A stretch of 64,000 nt of DNA from Duganella margarita (GTDB taxonomy: Bacteria; Pseudomonadota; Gammaproteobacteria; Burkholderiales; Burkholderiaceae_D), in NCBI RefSeq assembly GCF_009857535.1, contig NZ_WWCS01000017.1, positions 1-64,000 of the forward strand, read 5' to 3'. Below are positions 16,677 to 25,293 of this stretch, one piece after another. The translations under genes and the position numbers were made by a program. The notes below the pieces were generated by a model that saw only the letters and a program-made list of their open reading frames with translations, was not told the origin of the DNA and did no database searches. How positions within the stretch are numbered: the stretch's first letter is position 1; each line of letters begins with the position of its first letter.

Positions 16677-18071
16677 TCAGGTCTGGGCAGTCAGCAAGGG
16701 TTTCTTGGCGCGCCGCGTCGGCTTGCCCGCCGGTTCGATCACGCCCAGCAGCGGCAGGCCGAAGGTTTCCGCCAGGTGCGCGGCAGACCGCACCCGCTGG
16801 TCCAGCAGCTCCATCACCAGAACCGCGCCGGCGCCAAGGATCAGGCCGACGATGATCGACAGCGCCACATTCAGGAACAGCCGTGGCGACGATGGCGCGC
16901 CGGCTGGCGTGGCCAGCGACAGCACCGCGATGTCGGCCTGGTTGGACTTGCTTTCGAGCGAAGTCTGGTTGTAACGCTGGGTCGCCAGCTCGTAGGCGCG
17001 GCGGGCGTTTTCAACCTCGTTGGCCAGCACCGTGAACTCGTCGCGTGCGGTGTTGAGCGCCATCACTTTTTGCTTTTGCGCCGCCAGCGCGCTGCGCAAC
17101 TCGTTTTCACGCTGCACGGCGATCTGGCCGCCGGTGCTCACGCTGGACGAGGCAATGGCGATTTGTTCGTTCAGGTTGCTGCGCAACTTGTCGACCTCGG
17201 ACTTGGCCGAGATGTATTGCGGGTGGTTCGGCGCCAGCCGCTGGCTGGTGTCGGCCAGCTTGGCTTCGGCCACCGCCAGGCTGGCCTTGAGGTTCTGGAT
17301 CAGCGCGTTATTCTGCACATCCGGCGAGGTGCCGGCGTTGCCCGCCGCCTGACGCGAACGCGACTGCGCATCCATCGCCTGGCTCTGCGCCGCCACCAAT
17401 TGGCTCGACAGCTCGTTCAAGCGGTTGGTCTCGACGTCGACGCGGTTGTCGGCGTTGAAGATGTCGTGGTCCTTCTGGTATTTCGACATGCGGCTTTGCG
17501 CCGTCTCATATTGGTCGCGCAGCAGCTTGATCTGGGTGTTGATGAAGCCCGACGCCTGTTGCGCAGGATCGGTTTTCAGCTGTACGCTGAACTGGATGTA
17601 GGCATTGGCGAACTCATTGGCGACAGCCGCCACGAACGCCGGGTCGGCGCCCTTGAAGCTGATGGTCAGCACGCTGCTCTCGCGCGCCGGTTCGATGTCG
17701 AGCTTGTTGAGCAGCAGATCGGCCAGCCAGTTGCGCAGATCGGTGCCCTTGCCGTCGGTGGCATCGCGGTACTGCTGCTGGACCGCCGGCAGTTCGGCCA
17801 GGTGCAGGTTGTCGACCACCTTCAGCGCCACGCTCTTGCTGTGGATGATGTCGCTCTGGGTGGCGATATAGCCCGGCAGCATTTGCGCCGGCAGCGAGAC
17901 GCCGGTGACGGAGTCGACGCCCTTGTTATTCAGGACGATCGAGGTGCTGGCCTTGTAGGTCTTGGGCAGCAGCAGGCTGACCACCACGGTAACGGCGACC
18001 GTCACGGCCAGCGTCAGCAGGACGATCTTGTAGCGCGCGCGCAGGGCGAGAAACAGTTGAGTGAGATTCAT
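16677..18071 (-). CDS. epsF: EpsF, Wzz-type chain length determinant
   Basis: 464 residues. Two membrane segments bracket a long periplasmic region: helix 1 at about 17-37 (IVLLTLAVTVAVTVVVSLLL) and helix 2 near 415-435. The periplasmic part starts PKTYKASTSIVLNNKG and continues as a long coiled coil (about 170-370, ETAQSRMSKYQKD, RLNELSSQLVAAQSQAMDAQ, RLAPNHPQYISAKSEV). This is the GumC/Wzz architecture that sets polysaccharide chain length and links the cytoplasmic ATPase to the outer-membrane exporter. It ends KKPLLTAQT in the cytoplasm with no kinase domain, which is supplied by EpsG next door. GAAAG precedes the start. Confidence 0.9.
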   Translation of the reverse strand: MNLTQLFLALRARYKIVLLTLAVTVAVTVVVSLLLPKTYKASTSIVLNNKGVDSVTGVSLPAQMLPGYIATQSDIIHSKSVALKVVDNLHLAELPAVQQQYRDATDGKGTDLRNWLADLLLNKLDIEPARESSVLTISFKGADPAFVAAVANEFANAYIQFSVQLKTDPAQQASGFINTQIKLLRDQYETAQSRMSKYQKDHDIFNADNRVDVETNRLNELSSQLVAAQSQAMDAQSRSRQAAGNAGTSPDVQNNALIQNLKASLAVAEAKLADTSQRLAPNHPQYISAKSEVDKLRSNLNEQIAIASSSVSTGGQIAVQRENELRSALAAQKQKVMALNTARDEFTVLANEVENARRAYELATQRYNQTSLESKSNQADIAVLSLATPAGAPSSPRLFLNVALSIIVGLILGAGAVLVMELLDQRVRSAAHLAETFGLPLLGVIEPAGKPTRRAKKPLLTAQT

Positions 18072-18146
18072 GATGGACTTTCAAAAGAGATCTGCGGCTG
18101 GCTGTGCTCCACAACCAGCCAGGCTAACAGCGTGGCGCGGTACCGC

Positions 18147-18935
18147 TTAGAATAAACTCTCCTTTACGTACAGCACATCGTCGGGCCGTACCAGGTCGTC
18201 GAACTTGGCCTCGAGAATCTGCAACGTGCCGCCGGCATCGCGGCGCTTGATGCGCAGGCCGCGCTCGGTGCCGCGCGGGGTCAGGCCACCGCCGGCGGCC
18301 AGCGCCTGCAACACCGTCATCGAACGCTCGATGCGGAACATGCCGGGGCGCTGCACTTCGCCGTAGATATAGAAGTGCGGCGCGCGCTCGACATACACCA
18401 CATCGCCACCGCTCAGTTCGATGTCGGTCTTCAGGCTGCCATCCCGCACCATGCCGACGATGTCGATGGCGTCCTTGCTGACGCCGGACGGGGTGTGGCG
18501 CACCAGCGTGACGAAGTCGCCGCCATCCGGGCTGATGCCGCCGGCCAGGGCCAGCACGTCGAGCAGACTGCGGGCGCCGTCAATCGGGAAACGGCCCGGG
18601 CGGTTGACCTGGCCCAGCACCGACACCTGCTGGCTCTGCATCAGCGTGACGATCATGTTGACTTGCGGGTCCTTGACGAAGCCGCCCTTGACCAGCAGGC
18701 TGGCGATCTTCTTTTCCGCCGCCGCGGTCGGCAGGCCGGCCACTTCCACCTGGCCGATCAGCGGATAGGTGATGAAACCGTTCGCGCCGACGCGGGTCTC
18801 GACGGTCAGGTCGGGATTGTTGTAGACCGAGACCTTGACCACATCGCCGGTGCCCAGCACCAGTTCGGCCGCCTGGGTGGCACCGAAGGTGCACGCCAGC
18901 AGCGCTGCCATCATCCAGAATAAATATCGTTTCAT
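18147..18935 (-). CDS. epsE: EpsE, polysaccharide export protein (Wza/OPX family)
   Basis: 262 residues. A signal peptide (about 1-22, ending ATQA) precedes a Poly_export domain with LGTGDVVKVSVYNNPDLT (about 27-44), FITYPLIGQVEVAGLPTAAAEKKI, and SLBB domains (VSVLGQVNRPGRFPI near 108; FYIYGEVQRPGMFRI near 188). It lacks a lipobox Cys and the long C-terminal helix of Wza, so it is the short OPX type, which normally pairs with a separate outer-membrane barrel; EpsL in this operon is an obvious candidate (inference). The gene lies 75 bases upstream of epsF and 41 downstream of epsD. Confidence 0.9.
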   Translation of the reverse strand: MKRYLFWMMAALLACTFGATQAAELVLGTGDVVKVSVYNNPDLTVETRVGANGFITYPLIGQVEVAGLPTAAAEKKIASLLVKGGFVKDPQVNMIVTLMQSQQVSVLGQVNRPGRFPIDGARSLLDVLALAGGISPDGGDFVTLVRHTPSGVSKDAIDIVGMVRDGSLKTDIELSGGDVVYVERAPHFYIYGEVQRPGMFRIERSMTVLQALAAGGGLTPRGTERGLRIKRRDAGGTLQILEAKFDDLVRPDDVLYVKESLF

Positions 18936-18976
18936 AGTATGTGCTTTAGCTTAGTCTATCAATTGGGAAAGAATGC

Positions 18977-19939
18977 TTACTTCAGGCCGGCAACGCCGCG
19001 GGCCGCCGCATCCGCCGAGGACGACGGCGCCGCTGCCGCCGGCGCGGCTGCCGCCGGCGTCGCTGCCGGCGCGACGGCCTTGTTCAGATAATCGATCTTG
19101 GCGGCGCTGCGCAGGCGGGTCAGTTCCGCCTGGGCCGCTTCCTTGTTGTGGTTGGCCACCAGGAATTGCGTGACCTGCGGCGTGGCCGTCGCCAGGTCAA
19201 CCGGCGCGTCGCGCATGTCGGTGATGACGGTCAGCGTGCTGACCTGGTTTTCACGCAGCAGGAACAACTGCCCTTTCGGCAAGGCCAGCAGCTTGGCGCT
19301 GAGCGCCGGCGGCAGGTCGGTGCTGCTGCGCGTCAGCTGGGTGCGGTTGTACTTGACCTGGTGGCCATCCATCCACGTGGCCACCTCGTCGAGCGACTTG
19401 GCGGTGTCGATCACCTGCTTGAGGGCGTCATCGACGCTGGCGGTCGGGATCTGCAACTGGCGCATTTCCAACAGCTTGCGCTGGCTGAAGAACTCCGGAT
19501 GCTGGTCGAAGTACTGCTTGACCTGGGCATCGGTCGGCTTGAGCGGCGCGCCCAGGCGCGCCTGCATGTAGGCCTGGGCGAGAATCAGCGCTTTGGCGCG
19601 TTCGACCGCCTGCACCACCTTGGGATCGCGGTCCAGCTTGTCCTTGAGGGCCTGGTTGATCAGCAGCTGACGATCGACCAGCGAGGCGACCACCTGCTGT
19701 TGCGCGGCCTGCTGTTGCGCGGGCGGCACCGCGGCGCGCTGCATTTCATCGGCGACCTGCAAGGCGGTGATTTCCTCGCCGTCCACGCTCACCAGCGCCT
19801 GGCCCGACTTGCTCTCTTTCTTGCCGCCACAGGCAGTCAGGCCGGCGGCCAACAGCAACACGGCGGCGCCGGTGGCCCAACGGCGGACGGTGCGCCCTGG
19901 CGCGGCAGCCGGCACGCCGGCGATTACGGTGTGATCCAA
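18977..19939 (-). CDS. epsD: EpsD-family peptidyl-prolyl isomerase lipoprotein
   Basis: 320 residues. Lipoprotein signal with LTAC lipobox (Cys 37) followed by GGKKESKSG. It is a SurA/PrsA-like chaperone: an N-terminal helical region (VDGEEITALQVADEM ... QLLINQALKDK), PTDAQVKQYFDQHPEFFSQRKLLEMRQLQI, and a degenerate parvulin-like region (LPPALSAKLLALPKGQLFLLRENQVSTLTVI). The C-terminus is Ala/Pro-rich, a likely linker. It probably helps fold an outer-membrane component of the export machine. The start is TTG at 19939 with GAGGGGAT close upstream; no ATG or GTG nearby keeps the signal peptide. It follows epsB by 78 bases. Confidence 0.85.
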   Translation of the reverse strand: MDHTVIAGVPAAAPGRTVRRWATGAAVLLLAAGLTACGGKKESKSGQALVSVDGEEITALQVADEMQRAAVPPAQQQAAQQQVVASLVDRQLLINQALKDKLDRDPKVVQAVERAKALILAQAYMQARLGAPLKPTDAQVKQYFDQHPEFFSQRKLLEMRQLQIPTASVDDALKQVIDTAKSLDEVATWMDGHQVKYNRTQLTRSSTDLPPALSAKLLALPKGQLFLLRENQVSTLTVITDMRDAPVDLATATPQVTQFLVANHNKEAAQAELTRLRSAAKIDYLNKAVAPAATPAAAAPAAAAPSSSADAAARGVAGLK

Positions 19940-20017
19940 AATATCCCCTCAGTAAAAACATGAGCACAACAGCCGGGCCTGACCCTGACGCTGTTACATT
20001 ATAAAGATGCGCGCTGC

Positions 20018-21397
20018 TTAGTGCGCGTCTCGTTTCAATACTACCAACACTGTGCGCAAAATAATCACAAAATCCAGAAACAGCGACCAGTTGCGCAGGT
20101 AGTCGAGGTCGTACTGGATGCGCGCCTCCATCTTGTCCAGCGTTTCGGTTTCACCGCGCAGGCCGTTGACCTGGGCCCAGCCGGTGATGCCCGGCTTGAC
20201 CTTGTGACGCAGCATGTAACCCTTGATCAGCTTCCGGTACTGCTCGTTGTGTGCCACCGCGTGGGGACGCGGACCGACGATGCTCATGCGCCCTTGCAAC
20301 ACGTTGATGAACTGCGGCAACTCATCGAGCGAACTGCGGCGCAGGAAGGCGCCGACCCGGGTCACCCGCTGGTCGCCCTTCTTGGCCTGCACCACCTTGC
20401 CGCCATCCTCCATCACCGTCATCGAGCGGAACTTGTAGACGATGATTTCCTCGCCGTTCAGGCCATAGCGCCGCTGGCGGAAAATGATCGGGCCGGGCGA
20501 GGTGGCCTTGATCAGCAGCGCGATCACCAGCATGAGCGGGGTCAGCATGATTTGAATCAGCAGCGCCAGCACGATATCGCTGATGCGCTTGACCAGGCTA
20601 TTGCTACCGGTAAAGGGCGATTCGCGGATGCCGATCACCGGCATGCCGCCCACCGTGTCGAAGCGTGCCTGCATCAGGTCGAACACGTAGATGTCCGGCA
20701 AGAAATACACGGAGGCGGTGGTATCGGCCAGGTCGTCCAGCAGCTTGCGGATGCGCGGCTGCGCCGAGATCGGCTGGCTGATGATGATCATATTGGTCTT
20801 GTGCTCGCGCACATAGGCCGCCAGGTCGCTCATCCGGCCCAGCATCGGCTGGCTCATGCCGTTCGGGCGGCGGTCGTCGCCGCGGTCGTCAAAATAGCCG
20901 GCCACGCGCAGCGCCAGGCTGCGGTTGCGCGTGATGCTGTTGGCGAAGCGCACGCTGACATCATTGGCGCCGACGATCACCGCCGAGGCGTTGTCGCCGC
21001 CATGGTCGGCCACCGCGCCGAGACGGTGGGCCAGCAGCTGCACCGTTAGCAGGGTCAGCGGGGTCAGTACGAACCACAGCAACACCACTGCGTGGTCGTA
21101 GCGTTCCTCCATCCCGCTGACCTGGCCGATGCCGACCAGCAGCAAGGCGGTCACGGCCCAGCCGACCAGCATGTCGCGCACGAACGCCGCCATGCGGCCG
21201 CCGCGCCATTTGTTATACGGGTCCAGGTGCTGGAACACCGCCGACGAAATGAAGAATGCCAGTATCATCAGGATCAGCGAGTAGCCGGTGTACTTGCCGC
21301 CGCCCAGCGCGGTGCACACCAACAGCATGCCCATGACGATCAGCGGATCGATCACGCGCTGCAGGACCGATACGAGGTGATTGTCGTTAACCGTCAT
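20018..21397 (-). CDS. epsB: EpsB, undecaprenyl-phosphate glucose phosphotransferase
   Basis: 459 residues. Four or five N-terminal membrane helices (about 15-125), a cytoplasmic CoA-binding-like domain (about 140-260, VIVGANDVSVRFANSI, RVAGYFDDR), then the bacterial sugar transferase catalytic domain (about 268-459) with FRQRRYGLNGEEIIVYKFRSM, RRSSLDELPQFINVLQGRMS, GPRPHAVAHNEQY and KPGITGWAQVNGLRGET. It moves a sugar-1-phosphate from UDP-sugar to undecaprenyl phosphate, starting each repeat unit. The last helix plus catalytic domain match WcaJ/ExoY-type enzymes; the glucose assignment is by family only. The start lies seven bases after epsL, so the two are surely cotranscribed. Confidence 0.9.
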   Translation of the reverse strand: MTVNDNHLVSVLQRVIDPLIVMGMLLVCTALGGGKYTGYSLILMILAFFISSAVFQHLDPYNKWRGGRMAAFVRDMLVGWAVTALLLVGIGQVSGMEERYDHAVVLLWFVLTPLTLLTVQLLAHRLGAVADHGGDNASAVIVGANDVSVRFANSITRNRSLALRVAGYFDDRGDDRRPNGMSQPMLGRMSDLAAYVREHKTNMIIISQPISAQPRIRKLLDDLADTTASVYFLPDIYVFDLMQARFDTVGGMPVIGIRESPFTGSNSLVKRISDIVLALLIQIMLTPLMLVIALLIKATSPGPIIFRQRRYGLNGEEIIVYKFRSMTVMEDGGKVVQAKKGDQRVTRVGAFLRRSSLDELPQFINVLQGRMSIVGPRPHAVAHNEQYRKLIKGYMLRHKVKPGITGWAQVNGLRGETETLDKMEARIQYDLDYLRNWSLFLDFVIILRTVLVVLKRDAH

Positions 21398-21404
21398 GGC
21401 GCGC

Positions 21405-22607
21405 TCAGAATTTCACGTTGGCGCTGAAGCCAACAGTATTGGAACGATAGGTGGTGGTCTGTACCGCGACACTGCCGTCACGGGTATAGCGCCCCACGTT
21501 CAAGCCCAGCGTGACCTGCCGCAGCACGGCATAATTGACGCCCAACGTGGCGCTGCGGGTACGATCGCTCAGGCCCGCCAGGTTGACGACACCGGACTGC
21601 GGGTTGAAGGCGCGGCGCTCGTTTTGCAGGTTCGCTTCCAGTTCGATCTTGGCGGTCGGCGTCCAGATGACGTTCAGGCTCTGGCCGGTTGCCATGGCGC
21701 CATGCACAAACAGGCCCTCGGCCGGGGCGAATTCGCGCCACAGGCTGGCGCCAAATTGCACATGCGACAGCGGCGCCCAGTTGGCCACCAGGCGGCCATG
21801 ACCGCCGCTGGAATCGCGCGCGTCACCCACAATGTAATTGCGGCGCACCCAGCCACCAATAAACGTCAGCTGGGAAATGCTGCTGTAGACCCAGGACACA
21901 CTCAGATTGGCTTCGTTGCTGACATAGTTGTTATCGAACAGCGTATTGCCGACGACAAAGGTAACCGGATAATCGCCCTTTAAGTGGCGCAACAGCAAAC
22001 CAACGCTGCTGCCGTTCTTGAGCAGATAGTCGACGCCGGCGTCGGCGGTGGTTTCGGTCCGGTTGTTATACTGCTGAGAGGCGAGGTCGAACTTGAACAC
22101 TTCGCGTTTGTAGCCGGTATGCACTTGCCATTCCGGATGGAACTTCCAGTTGATATTCCCGTAGGCGCTCTTATCGGTGCGTAAATTCAGCTCGGACGAG
22201 TGAAAATCGCTGAACGCCGCCAGCGCTTCGGAATAAGTGGCCCCGACGTGGCCGGTGACGTGACTGCCGACCAGCCAGGCCAGATCGAGCTTGCCATCCT
22301 TGCCTGTATAGTCAAGTTCGTTGAAGCGGCTGTAGTCGACCCGCGTGACGCGGGCGGTGCCGGTCAGCAATTGGCGGCCGATCGGACGTTCCAGCGCGAT
22401 TCCGGCTTGCGCGGTCTTGTAGGTGTCGGCAAAGTCGACACCGGGATACTGGTCTGCGTCTTGGCGCAACAGGTTACTGTCATGCTGCACCGAGACGCCG
22501 ACGAACGGCTGAATGGTATCGCTGATTTGCGCTGCTGCCGGCACGGCGTACAGCGACCCGAGCAGCACTGCCAGCAAAGTTTTTGCGGAGCCAGGCAGCT
22601 GTTTCAT
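21405..22607 (-). CDS. epsL: EpsL, XrtB-associated outer-membrane beta-barrel protein
   Basis: 400 residues. Signal peptide (1-25, LLAVLLGSLYAVPAAAQ) followed by IQPFVGVSVQHDSNLLRQD and alternating amphipathic strands through the whole protein (LTGTARVTRVDYSRFNEL, GHVGATYSEALAAFSDF, WQVHTGYKREVFKF, AKIELEANLQNERRAF), ending in Phe (ANVKF), the usual C-terminal signature of BamA-inserted barrels. This matches the EpsL outer-membrane proteins that head XrtB eps operons. It probably forms or completes the outer-membrane exit for the polymer. It is the first gene of the operon and starts at 22607. The EpsA-type LuxR regulator often found upstream is not seen here. Confidence 0.85.
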   Translation of the reverse strand: MKQLPGSAKTLLAVLLGSLYAVPAAAQISDTIQPFVGVSVQHDSNLLRQDADQYPGVDFADTYKTAQAGIALERPIGRQLLTGTARVTRVDYSRFNELDYTGKDGKLDLAWLVGSHVTGHVGATYSEALAAFSDFHSSELNLRTDKSAYGNINWKFHPEWQVHTGYKREVFKFDLASQQYNNRTETTADAGVDYLLKNGSSVGLLLRHLKGDYPVTFVVGNTLFDNNYVSNEANLSVSWVYSSISQLTFIGGWVRRNYIVGDARDSSGGHGRLVANWAPLSHVQFGASLWREFAPAEGLFVHGAMATGQSLNVIWTPTAKIELEANLQNERRAFNPQSGVVNLAGLSDRTRSATLGVNYAVLRQVTLGLNVGRYTRDGSVAVQTTTYRSNTVGFSANVKF

Positions 22608-22744
22608 ACTGCCGACACCGTTTTTTGCGGCACCTTAGTTGCGCTCGCACTAACCTGCAAGATACTTACCATTTATTTTTCTTCGCCTTGAGGGTGAATC
22701 AATCAACAACAACTAGTTCTAACAAGCAGGATGGTATCACCGCG

Positions 22745-22772
22745 ATAATAAAACATCCACACGATATGTCAT
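22745..22772 (-). promoter_or_regulatory. Possible promoter of the eps operon
   Basis: On the minus strand ATGACA (22767-22772), a 16-base spacer and TATTAT (22745-22750), about 140 bases before the epsL start. The 310-base gap between epsL and uup (22608-22917) is AT-richer than the genes and is the only sizeable gap upstream of epsL. I see no hairpin, terminator or other conserved motif in the rest of it. Confidence 0.3.
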
Positions 22773-22917
22773 TGTTACAAAAAAATGGTAATTGGTCGCA
22801 ATTTGTGTCGGATCGCCCCTTTGCTGGCGCCGCAACGCGGGCCGCCGCCAACCCTTGAAATTATAATAGCGACAACCTTAACTGTCTATACCGCACCGCA
22901 GCATTTTTGCCACACTA

Positions 22918-24828
22918 TCAACCCGCGCTGCGCGCCTCGATGGCCGCCCAGCGCTCAAGCGCCTGCAGCAATTCGGCCTCGATTTCCTCGATGCGCGCCT
23001 GCACCCGGCGCGCTTCGGCGGCGTTCTTTTTGTAGAAATCCGGATCCGACAACTGCAACGTCAGCGCCGTCTGCTCGTTCTCCAGCGTGGCGATTTGCTG
23101 CGGCAATTCGTCCAGCTCGCGCTGCTCCTTGTAGCTGAGTTTCTTCTGTTTGGCCGGCGCCGCGACGTCGGCACTGGCCGATGGCGCGGCAGTGGTGGCG
23201 GCCTTGGCAGGCTTGGCCGATGCTTCGCTGACCGTGTCGCGCACGCGCTCCCAGTCGCTGTAGCCGCCGACGAATTCCCGCCAGCGCCCCTCGCCTTCGG
23301 CCACGATCACCTGCGTCACCACATTGTCGAGGAAAGTACGGTCGTGGCTGACCAGGAACACGGTCCCCGTGTAGGTTTCCAGCAATTCTTCCAGCAATTC
23401 CAGCGTGTCGATATCAAGGTCATTGGTTGGTTCATCCAGCACCAGGCAGTTCGACGGCTTGGCGAACAGGCGCGCCAGCAGCAGACGATTGCGCTCGCCG
23501 CCGGACAGCGTCTTGACCGGCGAGCGCGCGCGTTCCGGCGCAAACAGGAAATCACTCAGGTAGCTCATGACGTGCTTGCGCTGGCCGTTGACCTCAACCC
23601 AGTCGCTGCCGGGAGCGATGGTTTCCATCAGGTTGGCGTCCTCGTTGAGCTGGGTGCGCATCTGATCAAAGTACGCGACCTGCAACTTGGTGCCCAGCTT
23701 GGCGACGCCCTCGTCCGGCGCCAGTTCCCCCAGAATCATTTTCAGCAGCGTGGTCTTGCCGGCGCCGTTGGCGCCGATCAGGCCGACCTTGTCGCCACGC
23801 AGGATGGTGCCGGTAAAGTCGCGCACGATGACGCGGTCGCCGAAGCGCTTGCTGACGTTTTCGAGCTCGGCGACGATCTTGCCGGAGCGCTCGCCGGTCG
23901 ACACTTCCAGTTTGACCTGCCCCTGCTGGTCGCGGCGCGCGGCGCGTTGCAGCCGCAGCGCCTCCAGGCGGCGCACCCGGCCTTCGTCACGCACGCGACG
24001 CGCCTTGACGCCCTTGCGGATCCAGATTTCCTCCTGCGCCAGCACCTTGTCGAACTTGGCGTTTTCGACTTCCTCGTTTTCCAGCTGCTCAGCCTTGCGC
24101 ACCTGATAGGTGGTGAAGTTGCCGGGATACGACAGCAGACGGCCGCGATCGAGCTCGATGATGCGGGTGGCGACGTTGTCGAGGAAGGAGCGATCGTGGG
24201 TAATGAACAGCACGCTACCCTTGAAATCGCGCAGCAAGCCTTCCAGCCACTGGATCGACGTGAAGTCGAGGTGATTGGTGGGTTCATCGAGCAGCAGCAC
24301 GTCCGGCGCAGCGACCAGCGCGCGCGCCAACGCAACGCGCTTCTGCATCCCGCCCGACAGCGTCTTCATCAGCATGTCGCCGGTCAGGTTCAAGCGGTCC
24401 AGCACGGTCTCCACCTTGTTACCCAGACTCCAAGCGTCGGCGGCGTCAAGCTTGACCTGAATATCGTGCATGCGCTCCATGACCGCATCGTCATTCCCCT
24501 GGCCAAACTGGCCGGTCAGTTCATCGTACTCCTTCAACAGCGCCGGCAGCTCGCCCAGGCCGGAGGCCACCGCGTCAAACACCGACATCTCCGGTTCGAA
24601 CACCGGCTCCTGCTCGACATAGGTGATCTTGAGATTTTGCTGCATGACCAGCAGGCCGTCATCGAGCTTGAATTTGCCGGCAATGATTTTCAGCAGCGAC
24701 GACTTGCCGGTGCCGTTACGCCCGATCAAACCGACGCGCTCGCCGGTTTCCAGTGAAAATTCCGCATGATCGAGCAACGGGACGTGTCCGAACGCAAGTT
24801 GCGCCGAAGAAAGGGAGATGACAGCCAT
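22918..24828 (-). CDS. uup: ABC-F family ATP-binding protein Uup
   Basis: 636 residues with two ABC cassettes and no membrane domain. First cassette: Walker A GRNGTGKSS (about 35-43), signature LSGGMQKRVALARAL, Walker B VLLLDEPTNHLD. Linker: the ABC-F interdomain helix rich in Arg/Glu (KGVKARRVRDEGRVRRLEAL). Second cassette: GANGAGKTT, LSGGERNRLLLARL, CLVLDEPTNDLD. The C-terminal coiled coil (about 560-636, KLSYKEQRELDELPQQIATL) is diagnostic of Uup, which acts on ribosomes or branched DNA in the cytoplasm. The ATG at 24828 places the cassette start at the family position; in-frame codons continue upstream to 24942 without a better start. Unrelated to eps function. Confidence 0.9.
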   Translation of the reverse strand: MAVISLSSAQLAFGHVPLLDHAEFSLETGERVGLIGRNGTGKSSLLKIIAGKFKLDDGLLVMQQNLKITYVEQEPVFEPEMSVFDAVASGLGELPALLKEYDELTGQFGQGNDDAVMERMHDIQVKLDAADAWSLGNKVETVLDRLNLTGDMLMKTLSGGMQKRVALARALVAAPDVLLLDEPTNHLDFTSIQWLEGLLRDFKGSVLFITHDRSFLDNVATRIIELDRGRLLSYPGNFTTYQVRKAEQLENEEVENAKFDKVLAQEEIWIRKGVKARRVRDEGRVRRLEALRLQRAARRDQQGQVKLEVSTGERSGKIVAELENVSKRFGDRVIVRDFTGTILRGDKVGLIGANGAGKTTLLKMILGELAPDEGVAKLGTKLQVAYFDQMRTQLNEDANLMETIAPGSDWVEVNGQRKHVMSYLSDFLFAPERARSPVKTLSGGERNRLLLARLFAKPSNCLVLDEPTNDLDIDTLELLEELLETYTGTVFLVSHDRTFLDNVVTQVIVAEGEGRWREFVGGYSDWERVRDTVSEASAKPAKAATTAAPSASADVAAPAKQKKLSYKEQRELDELPQQIATLENEQTALTLQLSDPDFYKKNAAEARRVQARIEEIEAELLQALERWAAIEARSAG

Positions 24829-24971
24829 AGTAGATAGAAGATGTTCGCCTCCCCGTCCGCAAGCGGGGCGATGGGAAACGATAAGATGAATAGAGCGAGC
24901 ATTGTACCGTTCGCAACACGGCCGATGGCGATTTAAAGACAATCAGGCCGTTGCCAACGGCAGCGCGGTGC

Positions 24972-25046
24972 TGGTATCACCAACTGGAATCGAACCAGTA
25001 TCCTTCCCTTAGGAGGGGAACGCACTATCCATTGTGCTATGGTGAC
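24972..25046 (-). tRNA. tRNA-Arg (anticodon CCU)
   Basis: Full cloverleaf with encoded CCA: acceptor GTCACCA pairing TGGTGAT (G-U at pair 1), D-stem GCAC/GTGC, anticodon stem TTCCC/GGGAA with loop CTCCTAA (anticodon CCT, reading AGG), T-stem ACTGG/CCAGT with loop TTCGATT, discriminator A. It is the only RNA gene in the 465-base gap between uup and the plus-strand acyltransferase. A TATAAT on the minus strand at 25057-25062 lies 11 bases upstream. tRNA genes are common integration sites, and the second acyltransferase module begins about 250 bases away, but no repeated 3'-end sequence (attachment site) was seen. Confidence 0.95.
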
Positions 25047-25056
25047 GGCCCCGAAT

Positions 25057-25085
25057 ATTATACCGTTCGGCCACCAAACAGGGAA
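25057..25085 (-). promoter_or_regulatory. tRNA-Arg promoter (-10 clear, -35 weak)
   Basis: Minus-strand TATAAT at 25057-25062, with TTCCCT 17 bases further upstream (25080-25085) as a poor -35. Position relative to the mature 5' end (25046) suits a short leader. Confidence 0.45.
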
Positions 25086-25156
25086 GTTAAGGCGACATTG
25101 GCGAGCCGCGCAGGTCGGCAGCGACCGCCCGACACCGCGAATGCTGCATTACAGCA

Positions 25157-25181
25157 TATAATGATAATATAAAGTTATCAT
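25157..25181 (+). promoter_or_regulatory. Possible promoter with small inverted repeat
   Basis: TATAAT at 25157-25162 overlaps an inverted repeat ATGATAA (25161-25167) / TTATCAT (25175-25181), 7-bp arms and 7-base loop, about 115 bases before the acyltransferase start at 25294. There is no good -35. The repeat could be an operator half-pair. Nothing else is seen between 25182 and 25293. Confidence 0.3.
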
Positions 25182-25293
25182 TGTGCTTAGCAGTGCAAGT
25201 CAATTGTCCGCATGGCAACGAGCGAGTCCTGCGGTGAGAACAGCAGTTTTTAGCAATCAACTCGTCCGCCCACACATAACCACCTAAAATCCG

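Noticed and set aside
14522..16855. A 777-codon plus-strand open frame antisense to the exosortase and epsG genes
   Set aside because: It reads as His/Arg/Gln-rich low-complexity text, lacks any domain, and mirrors the codon bias of well-supported minus-strand genes. Similar antisense frames at 52667-55204 (hppA) and 39992-42259 (hybrid kinase) are rejected for the same reason.
24972..25293. Genomic island inserted at tRNA-Arg
   Set aside because: The second acyltransferase module starts near the tRNA, but there is no integrase, no repeated tRNA 3' end and no clear shift in base composition through the module.
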